This document shows, piece by piece, positions 17,616 through 26,480 of a stretch of DNA of 64,000 nt (position 1 is its first letter; each line of letters starts with the position of its first letter). The position numbers and the translations under genes were made by a program. The DNA comes from Pseudoluteimonas sp047602125 (lineage in GTDB: Bacteria > Pseudomonadota > Gammaproteobacteria > Xanthomonadales > Xanthomonadaceae), in the NCBI GenBank assembly GCA_047602125.1, contig JASGIB010000001.1, positions 1,674,001 to 1,738,000 on the forward strand, written 5' to 3'. The notes under the pieces were generated by a model. The model did not search any database and had not been told where the DNA came from. It saw only the letters and a program-made list of their open reading frames with translations.

Positions 17616-20387
17616 TCAGAACTTGGCGCGGAACGTCAGGTAGTACTGCCGGCCGTTCTGGTAGATCGCGCGTGGCTGGTCCTTGTTGTTCGCGTAGTAC
17701 TTCAGTTTCTCGTTGGTCAGGTTCATCGCGTCGAAGGTGATGCTGTAGTGGTCGTTGAACGTCCAGCCCAGCGCCGCCGACAGCGATTGCGTGTCGTCCT
17801 GGTTGAAGGCGGAGCGACGGTCGAGGCCGCTGTAGAAGTGCGAGCGGTAGTTGTAGGCGAGGCGCGCGCTGAAACGTTCGTTCTCGAAATAGCCGGACAC
17901 GTTGAACACGTTCTTCGAGGCGCCCACCACCGGATCGCCGTCGGATTCCTCGGCGTCGGTGTAGGTGTAGTTCGAGCTGATGCCGAAGTTCTCGCCGATC
18001 GGCTGTTCCAGCGTCAGTTCCAGGCCCTTGGCCTTGGCCTTGGCGTTGATCGGCACCGTGACCAGGTAGTTGCCGGCGAAGCCGTCCGGATAGGTGGCGT
18101 TGAAGGTCGGGAACTGCATCTCGACCGTGCCCTGGCTGACGTAGCTGGACAGGTCCATGTAGAACAGGCTGGCCGCCAGCAATGAGCGCGGGGCGTAGTA
18201 CCACTCCAGCGAGGCGTTGAAGTTGGTCGAACGGATCGGCTTGAGGTTCGGATTGTTGGAAGTGCCGCTGCCCACGTCGCTCGGCGTGGCGGGAGGCGAA
18301 AGGCTGAGCGCGCCTGCCAGCGCCGAGTAGTCCGGGCGGGCCATGGTCTTGGTCAGCGCGACGCGCGCCACCAGGTTGTCGCTCAGGTCGAACTTGAAGT
18401 TGGCGCTGGGCAGCACGTCGGTGTAGTCGTGCTTGGTGCGGAGCGGTGCCCACCAGCCCCAAGCGCTGTCGATCGAGCCGGCCGGCGGATTGGTTCCCGC
18501 GGTGCCGCAGCTGAGCGGGCTGCAACCACCGAGCAGCGTGTAATTGAGGATGTCTTCCGAGGTGGTGACGTAGCGCAGACCGATGTCGCCGTTCCAGCGG
18601 TCGCCTTCGAAGTTCAACTGCACGTACGCCGCGCGCGCTTCCTCGTGCATGTTGAATTCGTAGCCGGGGTAGCGCCGGCCGATCGGATCGCGGTTGGCCT
18701 GGACCGCGTTCCAGTCGTGCATCTGGCCGGAGGTGAAGTACCAGAGGTCGCGCGGGAAATCGCCGCCGATGCCGCTGGCGTAGTCGCCCGGGTAGTTGGA
18801 ATAGCCTTGCGGGAAGGTGGTCGGGTCGAACGGCGTCGCGCCCCAGTTCGGGCCCTGGTTGACGACGTTGGTCGATTCGCGGTCGTGGTCGGCGCTGCGC
18901 AGGCCGAACTGCAGCGAGCTCACGACGCCATCGGCGAACTTGTACTCGGCATCGACCTGGCCCCACTTGTCCTTGTCCTCGATGTCGAGGTTCTGCAGGC
19001 CGAAGATCCAGTCCAGCGCGAGGTTGGCCTGCGGCGCGTTGGTCGGCTCGTTGAGCGTGAACGACGCGCCCTGGTTGATGCCGTTGAGGGACCACGATGC
19101 GCCGGCGCCGCCGACGCGCCATTCGGCCACATCCTGGGTCGGGGTTTCGCCGTGTCCGGTGGAATTGCCGAGCTTGAAGTTGAAGTTCAGGCCTTCGGTC
19201 GCCTGCCAGTCGGCCTCGAACGCAAGGTACTTGGTGCTGGCCTTCTCGTCGGGCCGGGCGATCATGTCGTACAGGCCGTACTGCGCGCCGGTATCCGGGA
19301 TGATCGCCGACACCAGCGTGTTGTTGCGCACCACGTAGCCCGGTTCCGGCGAAATGCCCGCGCCGATGGTGCGCGGGTTGTACAGCAGGTAGTTGCGGTT
19401 GTAGTTGGACGCCTTCAGGTCCGAGATGAAACCGGAGAGGTCGAAGCTGAGGTTGTCGGTGGGCTTGAACTGGATTTCGAGCAGGCCGCCGCGGCGTTCG
19501 CGCTTCTGCTCGAAGAACGCGGCGCCCATCATGCGCGGATACCACACGCCGTCGAGGTCCGGATGCGCGGTCGCCACCGCGAGCGTCGGGCTCGGCGAAC
19601 CGTTGGCGTTGGGCTGGCTGGTGATCTGGTCGTAGCCCAGCACCTCGACGCCGTCGCGGCGCAGGCTGCGGTTTTCGTCGAACACCTGCAGCAGCACGCC
19701 GAAGTTGTTGGCCTGGTTCTTCCAGTTCACCAGGCCGCTGAACTGCGAATCGGCCTTGTTCGCCAGGTCGGAATAGACGCCGCCGATCGACACGCTGCCG
19801 GTGACGGGATTGGCGAATTCCAGCGGCTTGCGCGTGATCATGTCGACCGTGCCGGTGACGCCGCCCTCGGCCAGGCTGGCCTGCGAGGTCTTGTGCACGA
19901 CGACCTTGCTGACGAGCTCCGACGGCATCAGCGTGTAGCTGACGCTGCGGCCGGCGTTGTCGCTCTGGTTGAGCACGAACCAGTCGCCCGAGGACACCGG
20001 GTGGCCGTTGATCGAGGTCATCGTCAGGCTCGGGTTCGTGCCGCGCATGGAGACGCGGTCGTTCTCGTCGAAGCCGCCTTCGGTGGCGCCGGCCGAGCTG
20101 ATGGTCACGCCGGGCAGGCGCTGCAGCGAGTCGGCGACGTTCTTGTCGGGCATCTTGCCGATGTCCTCGGCGGTGACGACCTCGACGTGCGACTTCGCCT
20201 CGCGCTTGAGGTCGATGGATTTCTCCACGCTGCCGCGGATGCCGGTGACCACGATGGCGTCGAGTTCCGATGCGTTGTTGCTCGCGGTTGCATCGGTGCT
20301 GGTGGTGGCGTCCTGCGCGTGCGCCTGGGCGGCGAAGCCGAGGCAGGCGACGATCGCGGCCGACAGTGCGGATCTGCGGTACATCAT
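17616..20387 (-). CDS. TonB-dependent receptor, carbohydrate type (GlcNAc/chito-oligosaccharide)
   Basis: A 923-residue outer-membrane receptor of the Caulobacter-type family. Signal peptide ends AQAHAQ, then the TonB box-like ELDAIVVTGIRGSVEKSIDLKR, plug motifs KMPDKNVADSLQRLPGV and NGHPVSSGDWF, and a barrel ending in Phe (YYLTFRAKF). The start is the ATG at 20387 with GGGAGAGAG upstream; a second ATG follows directly. Its place between the sugar kinase and hexosaminidase genes, opposite nagP, makes uptake of GlcNAc or its oligomers the likely role. That substrate is inferred from context and from equivalent xanthomonad loci, not from binding residues. Confidence 0.9.
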   Translation of the reverse strand: MMYRRSALSAAIVACLGFAAQAHAQDATTSTDATASNNASELDAIVVTGIRGSVEKSIDLKREAKSHVEVVTAEDIGKMPDKNVADSLQRLPGVTISSAGATEGGFDENDRVSMRGTNPSLTMTSINGHPVSSGDWFVLNQSDNAGRSVSYTLMPSELVSKVVVHKTSQASLAEGGVTGTVDMITRKPLEFANPVTGSVSIGGVYSDLANKADSQFSGLVNWKNQANNFGVLLQVFDENRSLRRDGVEVLGYDQITSQPNANGSPSPTLAVATAHPDLDGVWYPRMMGAAFFEQKRERRGGLLEIQFKPTDNLSFDLSGFISDLKASNYNRNYLLYNPRTIGAGISPEPGYVVRNNTLVSAIIPDTGAQYGLYDMIARPDEKASTKYLAFEADWQATEGLNFNFKLGNSTGHGETPTQDVAEWRVGGAGASWSLNGINQGASFTLNEPTNAPQANLALDWIFGLQNLDIEDKDKWGQVDAEYKFADGVVSSLQFGLRSADHDRESTNVVNQGPNWGATPFDPTTFPQGYSNYPGDYASGIGGDFPRDLWYFTSGQMHDWNAVQANRDPIGRRYPGYEFNMHEEARAAYVQLNFEGDRWNGDIGLRYVTTSEDILNYTLLGGCSPLSCGTAGTNPPAGSIDSAWGWWAPLRTKHDYTDVLPSANFKFDLSDNLVARVALTKTMARPDYSALAGALSLSPPATPSDVGSGTSNNPNLKPIRSTNFNASLEWYYAPRSLLAASLFYMDLSSYVSQGTVEMQFPTFNATYPDGFAGNYLVTVPINAKAKAKGLELTLEQPIGENFGISSNYTYTDAEESDGDPVVGASKNVFNVSGYFENERFSARLAYNYRSHFYSGLDRRSAFNQDDTQSLSAALGWTFNDHYSITFDAMNLTNEKLKYYANNKDQPRAIYQNGRQYYLTFRAKF

Positions 20388-20494
20388 GGTCTCTCTCCCG
20401 TCACGATTTTGGTTGTGGCCGGCGACTGCATCCCCATTCCCCGGCGTTCTCTTGAATCCGATGCGCCCGTGGCGATCCCCCGCCGCGGGCGCGT

Positions 20495-21535
20495 TCATTG
20501 CTTTCCGTTCGCGCCTGCCTTGGCGAGGTACCAGTTGGCGGCGCCGATCACGCCGAGCTGGCCGTGTTCGACCAGCTTCACCGGGATGCGCTCCAGCGCC
20601 TCCCGCATCGGTCCCTTGTTGAGGAAGCGCTCGACGAACGCGCTTCCGAGGAGGAATTCGCGGATCTGCGGCAGGATCCCGCCGGCGAGGTAGATGCCGC
20701 CCTGCGCGCCGTACAGCAGCGCCATGTCGCCGACGGTGTTGCCGAGCATCCCGCAGAACAGGGCGAGGCTTTCGCGCGCGCGCGCATCCTCGCCCGACAA
20801 CGCCGCGGCGGTGATCTCGCCCGGCGTCGCGTAGCTCGGCGGCGGCGCATCGTGCAGCGCGCACAGCGCCGCGTGGATGCGCATGAGTCCGGGGCCGGAC
20901 AACGCGTGTTCCACCGGAACGTGGCTGCGGTCGCGCAGCATCACCCGCAGCACCGCCATCTCCAGTTCGGTGCCGGCGGTGAGCGCGGCCTGGCCGGCTT
21001 CGGTGGCGAGCACTACCGGACCGTGCTCGGTCGGGATCCACACCGCGGCGCCGAGCCCGGTGCCGGGGCCGACCACGAGGGTGGGACCCGGAGGCACGCT
21101 TTCCGGGCCGGTGAGGCGCAGCACTTCGCTCGCATCGACGTAGGCGGCGGCATGCGCGACCGCCTCGAAATCGTTGACCAGGCGGAAGTCGCGGAAGCCG
21201 AGGCGCTCGCGCGTTTCGCGCAGCGATATCGGCCACGGCAGGTTGACAGTGATGAGGGAGCCGTCCTCGAGCGGATAGCCGGCGCTGGCGATGGCACCGG
21301 TGTCCACGCGCACGCCATCGAGGCGGCCGAGGAAGTCGCCGACGATCTCGGTCAGTCCCGGATAGTCGGCGCAGGCGTATTTGCGGTACTCCAGCACTTC
21401 CACCGGGCGCGCCGGATCGCGACTGGCCCGGACCAGGCCGATGCGCACGTGGGTTCCACCGACATCGGCGGCGATGAACGGCGCACGGGCGTCGTCCACG
21501 GGAAGCGTTGCGCTGGGTTGGGCGGTCGCGACCAA
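20495..21535 (-). CDS. glk: glucokinase-family sugar kinase (NagK-like role)
   Basis: A 346-residue ATP-dependent hexokinase of the bacterial glucokinase family: phosphate-binding AADVGGTHVRIGL, sugar-site segment VNDFEAVAHAAAYV, adenosine motif VVGPGTGLGAAVW and AGGILPQI. In this cluster it probably phosphorylates GlcNAc (NagK role) and/or glucose. The start is taken as TTG at 21535 because GGGGAGA lies five bases upstream and the family fold begins about 20 residues later; an upstream in-frame start would run through the operator region. It is the first gene of the minus arm of the divergent nag regulon. Confidence 0.85.
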   Translation of the reverse strand: MVATAQPSATLPVDDARAPFIAADVGGTHVRIGLVRASRDPARPVEVLEYRKYACADYPGLTEIVGDFLGRLDGVRVDTGAIASAGYPLEDGSLITVNLPWPISLRETRERLGFRDFRLVNDFEAVAHAAAYVDASEVLRLTGPESVPPGPTLVVGPGTGLGAAVWIPTEHGPVVLATEAGQAALTAGTELEMAVLRVMLRDRSHVPVEHALSGPGLMRIHAALCALHDAPPPSYATPGEITAAALSGEDARARESLALFCGMLGNTVGDMALLYGAQGGIYLAGGILPQIREFLLGSAFVERFLNKGPMREALERIPVKLVEHGQLGVIGAANWYLAKAGANGKQ

Positions 21536-21604
21536 GGTTGTCTCCCCATTCGGCCGGCGGAAGCTGGACCCGTCCGACGCGATGGACCGAGTGTGGAAGT
21601 GCCA

Positions 21605-21618
21605 TGACAACGATGTCA
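21605..21618. promoter_or_regulatory. nagR box: LacI-family (NagR-type) operator, glk side
   Basis: The palindrome TGACAACGATGTCA fits the TGACA-RCGY-TGTCA consensus described for xanthomonad/Shewanella NagR/NagQ repressors at 13 of 14 positions. It lies 70 bases upstream of the glk start, where repressor binding would block transcription. Confidence 0.75.
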
Positions 21619-21839
21619 ACGATTCGTCATCCGGATCCGGTATGGGCGAGGTGATTGGCGCGATTCGTGCAACGACGATTCGCATTCATCCGAAAAAGAA
21701 TGCATCCGTGGCGTGAATCAAGGGAAAAACCGTGTCCTGGAAAGTCTGTTCGAATCGCAGGGATGTTGCGGCGCAACAGCTTTATTGCGCGACGCGGGCG
21801 TTCGACCAGCGCAAGGTCGTGGCCGATCGGCCAAAAATA

Positions 21840-21853
21840 TGACAACGTTATTC
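21840..21853. promoter_or_regulatory. nagR box: weaker NagR-type half-operator, nagP side
   Basis: TGACAACGTTATTC keeps a perfect left half and centre (TGACAACGTT) but a decayed right arm; 11 of 14 match the palindrome. It lies 70 bases before the nagP ATG, mirroring the distance of the better site from glk. Confidence 0.5.
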
Positions 21854-21923
21854 CCCGGCGCGGCCGCGGGACATCGTCGGTCGCGACCGCACGCCATCCC
21901 CATTCCGTGCACGAGGCATCGCC

Positions 21924-23198
21924 ATGGCCGTCGCCGCCACCGCTCCGAAAACCGCCGGCCAGGCCGGTTCCATCGCCATCGTCGGCCTGCTGTTCTTCAT
22001 CTTCGGCTTCGTCACCTGGCTCAACGGCCCGCTGATCTCGTTCGCCAGGCTCGCCTTCGACGTCAGCGAAAGCCTTGCCTTCCTGATCCCGAGCGCGTTC
22101 TACATTTCCTACTTCTGCCTCGCGCTGCCGTCGTCGCTGATCCTCAAGGCGACCGGCATGAAGAAGGGCATGGCGCTCGGCCTGTTCGTGATGGCGATCG
22201 GCGCGGCGGTGTTCGGCCAGTACACCACCATGCGCGCCTACCCCGGCGCGGTAACCGGCATCTTCGTCATCGGCGCGGGACTGGCGATCCTGCAGACCGC
22301 GTCCAATCCCTACATCAGCATCCTCGGGCCGATCGAAAGCGCCGCGCAGCGGATCGCGGTGATGGGCATCTGCAACAAGGTCGCGGGCATCCTCGCGCCG
22401 ATCCTGATCGGTGCGTTCGTGCTGCACGGCATGGGCGACCTCGCCGCGCAGGTCGCGGCCACCGACGCCGCCGGCAAGGATGCGTTGCTGTCCGAGTTCG
22501 CCGCGCGCGTGCACGGCCCGTACATGCTGATGGCCGGGCTGCTGGCGCTGCTCGGCGTCGGCATCCTGTTCTCGCCGCTGCCCGAAATCCGCGCCGAGGA
22601 CGCCAATGCCGCGCCCGCTGGCGATGCGCCGCGCTCGGGCCTGTTCGCCTACCCGCACGTGTGGCTGGGCGCGCTGTGCATCTTCGTCTACGTCGGCGTC
22701 GAGGTGATGGCGGGCGATGCCATCGGCATCTATGGCCAGGGCTTCGGCCTGCCGCTGGACCAGACCAAGTTCTTCACTTCCTTCACCCTGTTCGGGATGC
22801 TGCTGGGCTACGTAGCGGGGCTGATCGTGATTCCCCGGTTCGTGTCGCAGGAACGCTACCTCGCGTTCTCCGCGGTCCTGGGCGTGCTGCTGGCGGCGGG
22901 CGCGTACGCCACCCACGGCATCGCCTCGGTCGCGTTCGTGGCCGCGCTCGGTTTCGCCAACGCGATGATGTGGCCGGCGATCTGGCCGCTGGCGATACGC
23001 GGGCTCGGCCGCCATACCGAGATGGGTTCGGCGCTGCTGATCATGGGCATCGCCGGCGGCGCGGTGGTGCCGCAGGCGTTCGCGCTGCTGAAGCAGCACC
23101 ACGATTTCCAGCTGGTGTTCGCCGCGCTGGTGGTCCCGTGCTATCTCTACATCCTCCATTACGCGCTGCGCGGCCACCGGGCCGGCATGCGCGCCTGA
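21924..23198 (+). CDS. nagP: GlcNAc permease NagP (sugar MFS transporter)
   Basis: A 424-residue, twelve-helix transporter of the FucP/NagP branch of the major facilitator superfamily. Visible family marks are FFIFGFVTWLNGPLI in helix 1, QTASNPYISILGP, and EVMAGDAIGIYGQ in the second half. NagP carries GlcNAc across the inner membrane by proton symport in xanthomonads and Shewanella. It is the first gene of the plus-strand nagP-nagR-nagB-nagA-nagX operon and has a NagR-like half site upstream. A good initiating ATG follows GAGGCATCGCC. Confidence 0.93.
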   Translation: MAVAATAPKTAGQAGSIAIVGLLFFIFGFVTWLNGPLISFARLAFDVSESLAFLIPSAFYISYFCLALPSSLILKATGMKKGMALGLFVMAIGAAVFGQYTTMRAYPGAVTGIFVIGAGLAILQTASNPYISILGPIESAAQRIAVMGICNKVAGILAPILIGAFVLHGMGDLAAQVAATDAAGKDALLSEFAARVHGPYMLMAGLLALLGVGILFSPLPEIRAEDANAAPAGDAPRSGLFAYPHVWLGALCIFVYVGVEVMAGDAIGIYGQGFGLPLDQTKFFTSFTLFGMLLGYVAGLIVIPRFVSQERYLAFSAVLGVLLAAGAYATHGIASVAFVAALGFANAMMWPAIWPLAIRGLGRHTEMGSALLIMGIAGGAVVPQAFALLKQHHDFQLVFAALVVPCYLYILHYALRGHRAGMRA

Positions 23199-23232
23199 GC
23201 GCGTCGCGCGCGGACCGGGCGGGGTGAACGCA

Positions 23233-24291
23233 GTGCGCAGGCCGACCATCAAGGACGTCGCGGAACGGGCGGGGGTTTCGCTCAAGACCGTGTCGCGCGT
23301 GATCAACAACGAAACATCGGTGATGCAGGCCACGCGCACGCGCGTGCTGCAGGCGATTTCCGAACTCGACTACGAACCCGACCGCTCCGCGCGCGCGTTG
23401 CGCAGCGCGACGCCGTTCGTGATCGGGCTGGTGTACGACAACCCGAACCCGTACCACATCATCGGCGTGCAGAACGGCGTGCTGGCCGCGTGCCGCGAAA
23501 CCGGCTTCGACCTGCAGATCCATCCCTGCGACGCGAGCTCGCCCTTGCTCGCCGACGAACTCGGCGAATGGGCGCGGCGTTCGCGCCTGGCCGGACTGGT
23601 GCTGACCGCGCCGATGTCCGAATCGGCGGAACTGGTGAGCGCGCTGGCCGCGCGCGGCGTGCGCCTGGTGCGCATCATCGCCGCGACGCGCGATCCCGAG
23701 GACGGGCATGCCTGCGTCTACGTCGACGACCGCGACGCGGCCTACGAGATCACCGAGCACCTCATCCAGCTCGGCCACCAGCGCATCGGCTTCCTCTGGG
23801 GCGGCGCGCAGCACCGTTCCTCGGGCGAGCGCCACGCCGGCTACGAGGCCGCGCTGAAGGATTACGGCATCACCCTCGACAAGCACCTGGTGGTGCCGGG
23901 CGACTACACCTTCGACGACGGCTTCCGCGGCGCGCGCCGGCTGCTGGCCCTGCGCGAGCCGCCGACCGCGATCTTCGGCAGCAACGACGAAATCGCCGCA
24001 GGCGTGCTGGCGGCGGCCAGGTCGGCGGGAATGAACGTGCCCTTCGACCTGTCGATCGCGGGATTCGAGGACAGCCCGTTCTCCAGGCAGTCCTGGCCGG
24101 CGCTGACCACCGCGAAGCAGGCGACCGAGGACATCGCGCGCCACGCCGCGCGCCTGCTGATCAGCGGCGTGCGCGAGGATGCCTACGACGACCACCCGAT
24201 CCCGATGCGCAACCAGGGCTTCGTGCCGCAACTGGTGGTGCGCGGCTCGACCGCACCGATGCGCCCGCGATCCTCGCGCGCGGAGAACTGA
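23233..24291 (+). CDS. nagR: LacI-family repressor NagR
   Basis: A repressor of about 352 residues: helix-turn-helix at the N-terminus (PTIKDVAERAGVSLKTVSRVINN), hinge with ALRS, then a periplasmic-binding-protein-like effector domain. The GTG at 23233 is preferred because GGGGTGA lies five bases upstream; GTG at 23224 is an alternative adding three residues. By position it should control the surrounding GlcNAc genes through the palindromes between glk and nagP. The effector in related systems is GlcNAc-6-phosphate or a derivative; here this is inference. Confidence 0.92.
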   Translation: MRRPTIKDVAERAGVSLKTVSRVINNETSVMQATRTRVLQAISELDYEPDRSARALRSATPFVIGLVYDNPNPYHIIGVQNGVLAACRETGFDLQIHPCDASSPLLADELGEWARRSRLAGLVLTAPMSESAELVSALAARGVRLVRIIAATRDPEDGHACVYVDDRDAAYEITEHLIQLGHQRIGFLWGGAQHRSSGERHAGYEAALKDYGITLDKHLVVPGDYTFDDGFRGARRLLALREPPTAIFGSNDEIAAGVLAAARSAGMNVPFDLSIAGFEDSPFSRQSWPALTTAKQATEDIARHAARLLISGVREDAYDDHPIPMRNQGFVPQLVVRGSTAPMRPRSSRAEN

Positions 24292-24292
24292 A

Positions 24293-25336
24293 ATGGAATC
24301 CGGCACCAACGACGCGCTGCCTCCGCCGGAACGCACGCTGATGTTCGCCGAGGCGGCGGAAGCCGCCGACGTCGTCGCCCGGCAGTTCGAACGCAACGCC
24401 GGGGTGGTGCGCGAACTCGCCGGACGCCTGCGCGCGTCGCCGCCGCCTTTCGTCGTCACCTGCGCGCGCGGCAGTTCCGACCACGCCGCGACCTACGGCA
24501 AGTACCTGTTCGAAACCCGGCTCGGGCGCATCACCGCCTCGGCCTCGCCATCGGTCGCCTCGGTCTACGACGCGCGCCCGCAAATGCGCGACGCGCTGTT
24601 CCTGGCGATTTCGCAATCGGGCAAGAGCCCCGACCTGGTGCGCAACGCCGAGATCGCGCGCGAGGGCGGTGCGCGCGTGGTCGCGCTGGTCAACGTCGAG
24701 GATTCGCCGCTGGCGCGCATCGCCGACACCGTGGTGCCGTTGCATGCCGGCGAGGAACGCAGCGTCGCCGCGACCAAGAGCTACCTCGCCTCGCTTGCCG
24801 CGTTGCTGCACATCGCCGCCGAATGGTCGCAGTCCGCGCCGTTGCGGGATGCGCTGCCTGCGTTGCCCGGGGCGATGCGCGCGGCCTGGCGCACGCAATG
24901 GCCATCGCTGGTCGAAGGCCTGGTCGATGCGGACCACCTGTTCGTGCTCGGCCGCGGACTCGGGCTCGGCGCGGCGCAGGAAGCGGCGCTCAAGTTCAAG
25001 GAAACCTGCGGCCTGCACGCCGAGGCCTTCAGCGCGGCCGAAGTGAAGCACGGGCCGATGGCACTGGTCGGGCCGGGGTTCCCGGTGCTGGCCTTTGCCC
25101 AGGCGGACGAAACCGGCGCCGGCACGCGCGCGCTGGTCGAGGAGTTCCGCGCCCGCACCCGGGCCTGGCTGGTCGATGCCGACGGGGACCTGCCGCTGGC
25201 GCCGTCCCCGGATCCGGCCTGTGCGCCGCTGCTCGCGGTGCAGGGCTTCTACCGCGCGGCCAACGCACTGGCGCTGCGCCGCGGACATCACCCAGACTTG
25301 CCGCCGCACCTCAACAAGGTGACGGAGACCGTCTGA
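24293..25336 (+). CDS. nagB-II: glucosamine-6-phosphate deaminase, SIS type (NagB-II)
   Basis: A 347-residue protein with two SIS (sugar isomerase) domains: the first with CARGSSDHAATYGKYL and SQSGKSPD, the second with LGRGLGLGAAQEAALKFKET and the catalytic Glu region AEVKHGP. Such GlmS-like proteins without the glutaminase domain replace NagB in Shewanella and xanthomonads, converting GlcN-6-P to Fru-6-P and ammonia. The ATG starts one base after the nagR stop codon, and its own stop overlaps nagA by ATGA, showing tight coupling. Confidence 0.93.
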   Translation: MESGTNDALPPPERTLMFAEAAEAADVVARQFERNAGVVRELAGRLRASPPPFVVTCARGSSDHAATYGKYLFETRLGRITASASPSVASVYDARPQMRDALFLAISQSGKSPDLVRNAEIAREGGARVVALVNVEDSPLARIADTVVPLHAGEERSVAATKSYLASLAALLHIAAEWSQSAPLRDALPALPGAMRAAWRTQWPSLVEGLVDADHLFVLGRGLGLGAAQEAALKFKETCGLHAEAFSAAEVKHGPMALVGPGFPVLAFAQADETGAGTRALVEEFRARTRAWLVDADGDLPLAPSPDPACAPLLAVQGFYRAANALALRRGHHPDLPPHLNKVTETV

Positions 25337-26475
25337 TGCCAGTCGCGCTGGCGAACGCGAGGATCCTGACCGAATCCGGTTTCCGCGACGATGTCGCGGT
25401 GCTGGTCGAAGGCGCGCGCATCGCCGGCATCCTGCCGGACGACGATCCGCGCGTGCGTGCGGCCGATCGCGAGGACCTCGGCGGTGCTTTCCTGCTGCCG
25501 GGCTTCATCGATGCCCAGGTCAACGGCGGCGGCGGGGTGTTGTTCAACAATGCGCCGACGGTGGAGGGCATCGCCGCCATCGCGCGCGCGCACCGGCGTT
25601 TCGGCACCACCGGGCTGCTGCCGACGCTGATCAGCGACGACATCGAGATCATGCGCGCGGCGCTGGCCGCGGTGCGCGACGCCATCGCCCGCGGCGTGCC
25701 GGGCGTGCTCGGCATCCACTTCGAGGGGCCGTACCTCGCGGCGGCGCGCAAGGGCACGCACGACGCATCGCGGTTCCGCGTGCCCGATGCGGACGAGGTC
25801 GCCCTCGCCACCGCGCTGAAAAACGGCGTGACGCTGCTGACGCTGGCGCCGGAGCAGGTGCCGGCGGACACCATCCGCGCCTTCGTCGAGCGCGGCGCGG
25901 TCGTCGCCGCCGGGCACACCGCGGCGAGCTACGAACAAACCCGCGCCGGCATCGAGGCGGGCATCAGCGGCTTCACCCACCTCTACAACGCGATGACGCC
26001 GTTGCAGGGCCGGGAACCGGGCGCGGTCGGCGCCGCGCTCGAGGATCCGAACGTGTGGTGCGGCGCGATCGCCGATGGCGTGCACGTGCATCCGGCCAGC
26101 CTGCGCGTGGCGCTCGCGACCAAGCCGCGCGGCAAGGTGTTCCTCGTCACCGATGCGATGCCGATGGTCGGCGCGGACGATCCTTCCTTCGAACTGTACG
26201 GGGAAAGGATCGTCGCGATCGAAGGCGTGGTGCGCAATGCCGCCGGCGCGCTGGCCGGTTCCGCGCTGGACATGGCGAGCGCCGTTCGCAATGCGGTCGA
26301 ACGGCTGCGGCTGCCGCTGGACGAGGCCGCGCGCATGGCCTCGACCTACCCGGCGGAATTCCTCGGCCTCGGGGATTCGCATGGACGCATCGCCACCGGC
26401 TATCGCGCGGATTTCGTGCTGGTCGACGATGCGGTCCGGGTGCGCCGCACCTGGATCGGCGGCGTGCCCGGCTGA
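25336..26475 (+). CDS. nagA: N-acetylglucosamine-6-phosphate deacetylase
   Basis: A 379-residue amidohydrolase. Diagnostic segments are GFIDAQVNGGGGVLFNN, the metal-binding HFEGPYLAAARKGTHD, the two later histidines (AGHTAA and FTHLYNAM) and the catalytic Asp in LVTDAMPM. It removes acetate from GlcNAc-6-P for NagB-II. Start at the ATG overlapping the nagB stop (ATGA). The frame is open far upstream inside nagB-II, but only the internal ATG matches family length. Confidence 0.96.
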   Translation: MPVALANARILTESGFRDDVAVLVEGARIAGILPDDDPRVRAADREDLGGAFLLPGFIDAQVNGGGGVLFNNAPTVEGIAAIARAHRRFGTTGLLPTLISDDIEIMRAALAAVRDAIARGVPGVLGIHFEGPYLAAARKGTHDASRFRVPDADEVALATALKNGVTLLTLAPEQVPADTIRAFVERGAVVAAGHTAASYEQTRAGIEAGISGFTHLYNAMTPLQGREPGAVGAALEDPNVWCGAIADGVHVHPASLRVALATKPRGKVFLVTDAMPMVGADDPSFELYGERIVAIEGVVRNAAGALAGSALDMASAVRNAVERLRLPLDEAARMASTYPAEFLGLGDSHGRIATGYRADFVLVDDAVRVRRTWIGGVPG

Positions 26476-26480
26476 CGCGC

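Larger units (their letters stand above)
21536..21923. promoter_or_regulatory. divergent promoter region of the GlcNAc regulon
   Basis: This 388-base gap separates the divergent glk and nagP genes and holds no convincing gene. It carries two palindrome-like operators (listed separately), one near each gene, so both arms are likely controlled from here. Further in-frame codons exist on both strands but lack ribosome sites. Confidence 0.75.

Noticed and set aside
20388..20494. A NagR operator directly before the TonB receptor gene
   Set aside because: No TGACA...TGTCA element is present; the receptor is more simply co-transcribed from glk.
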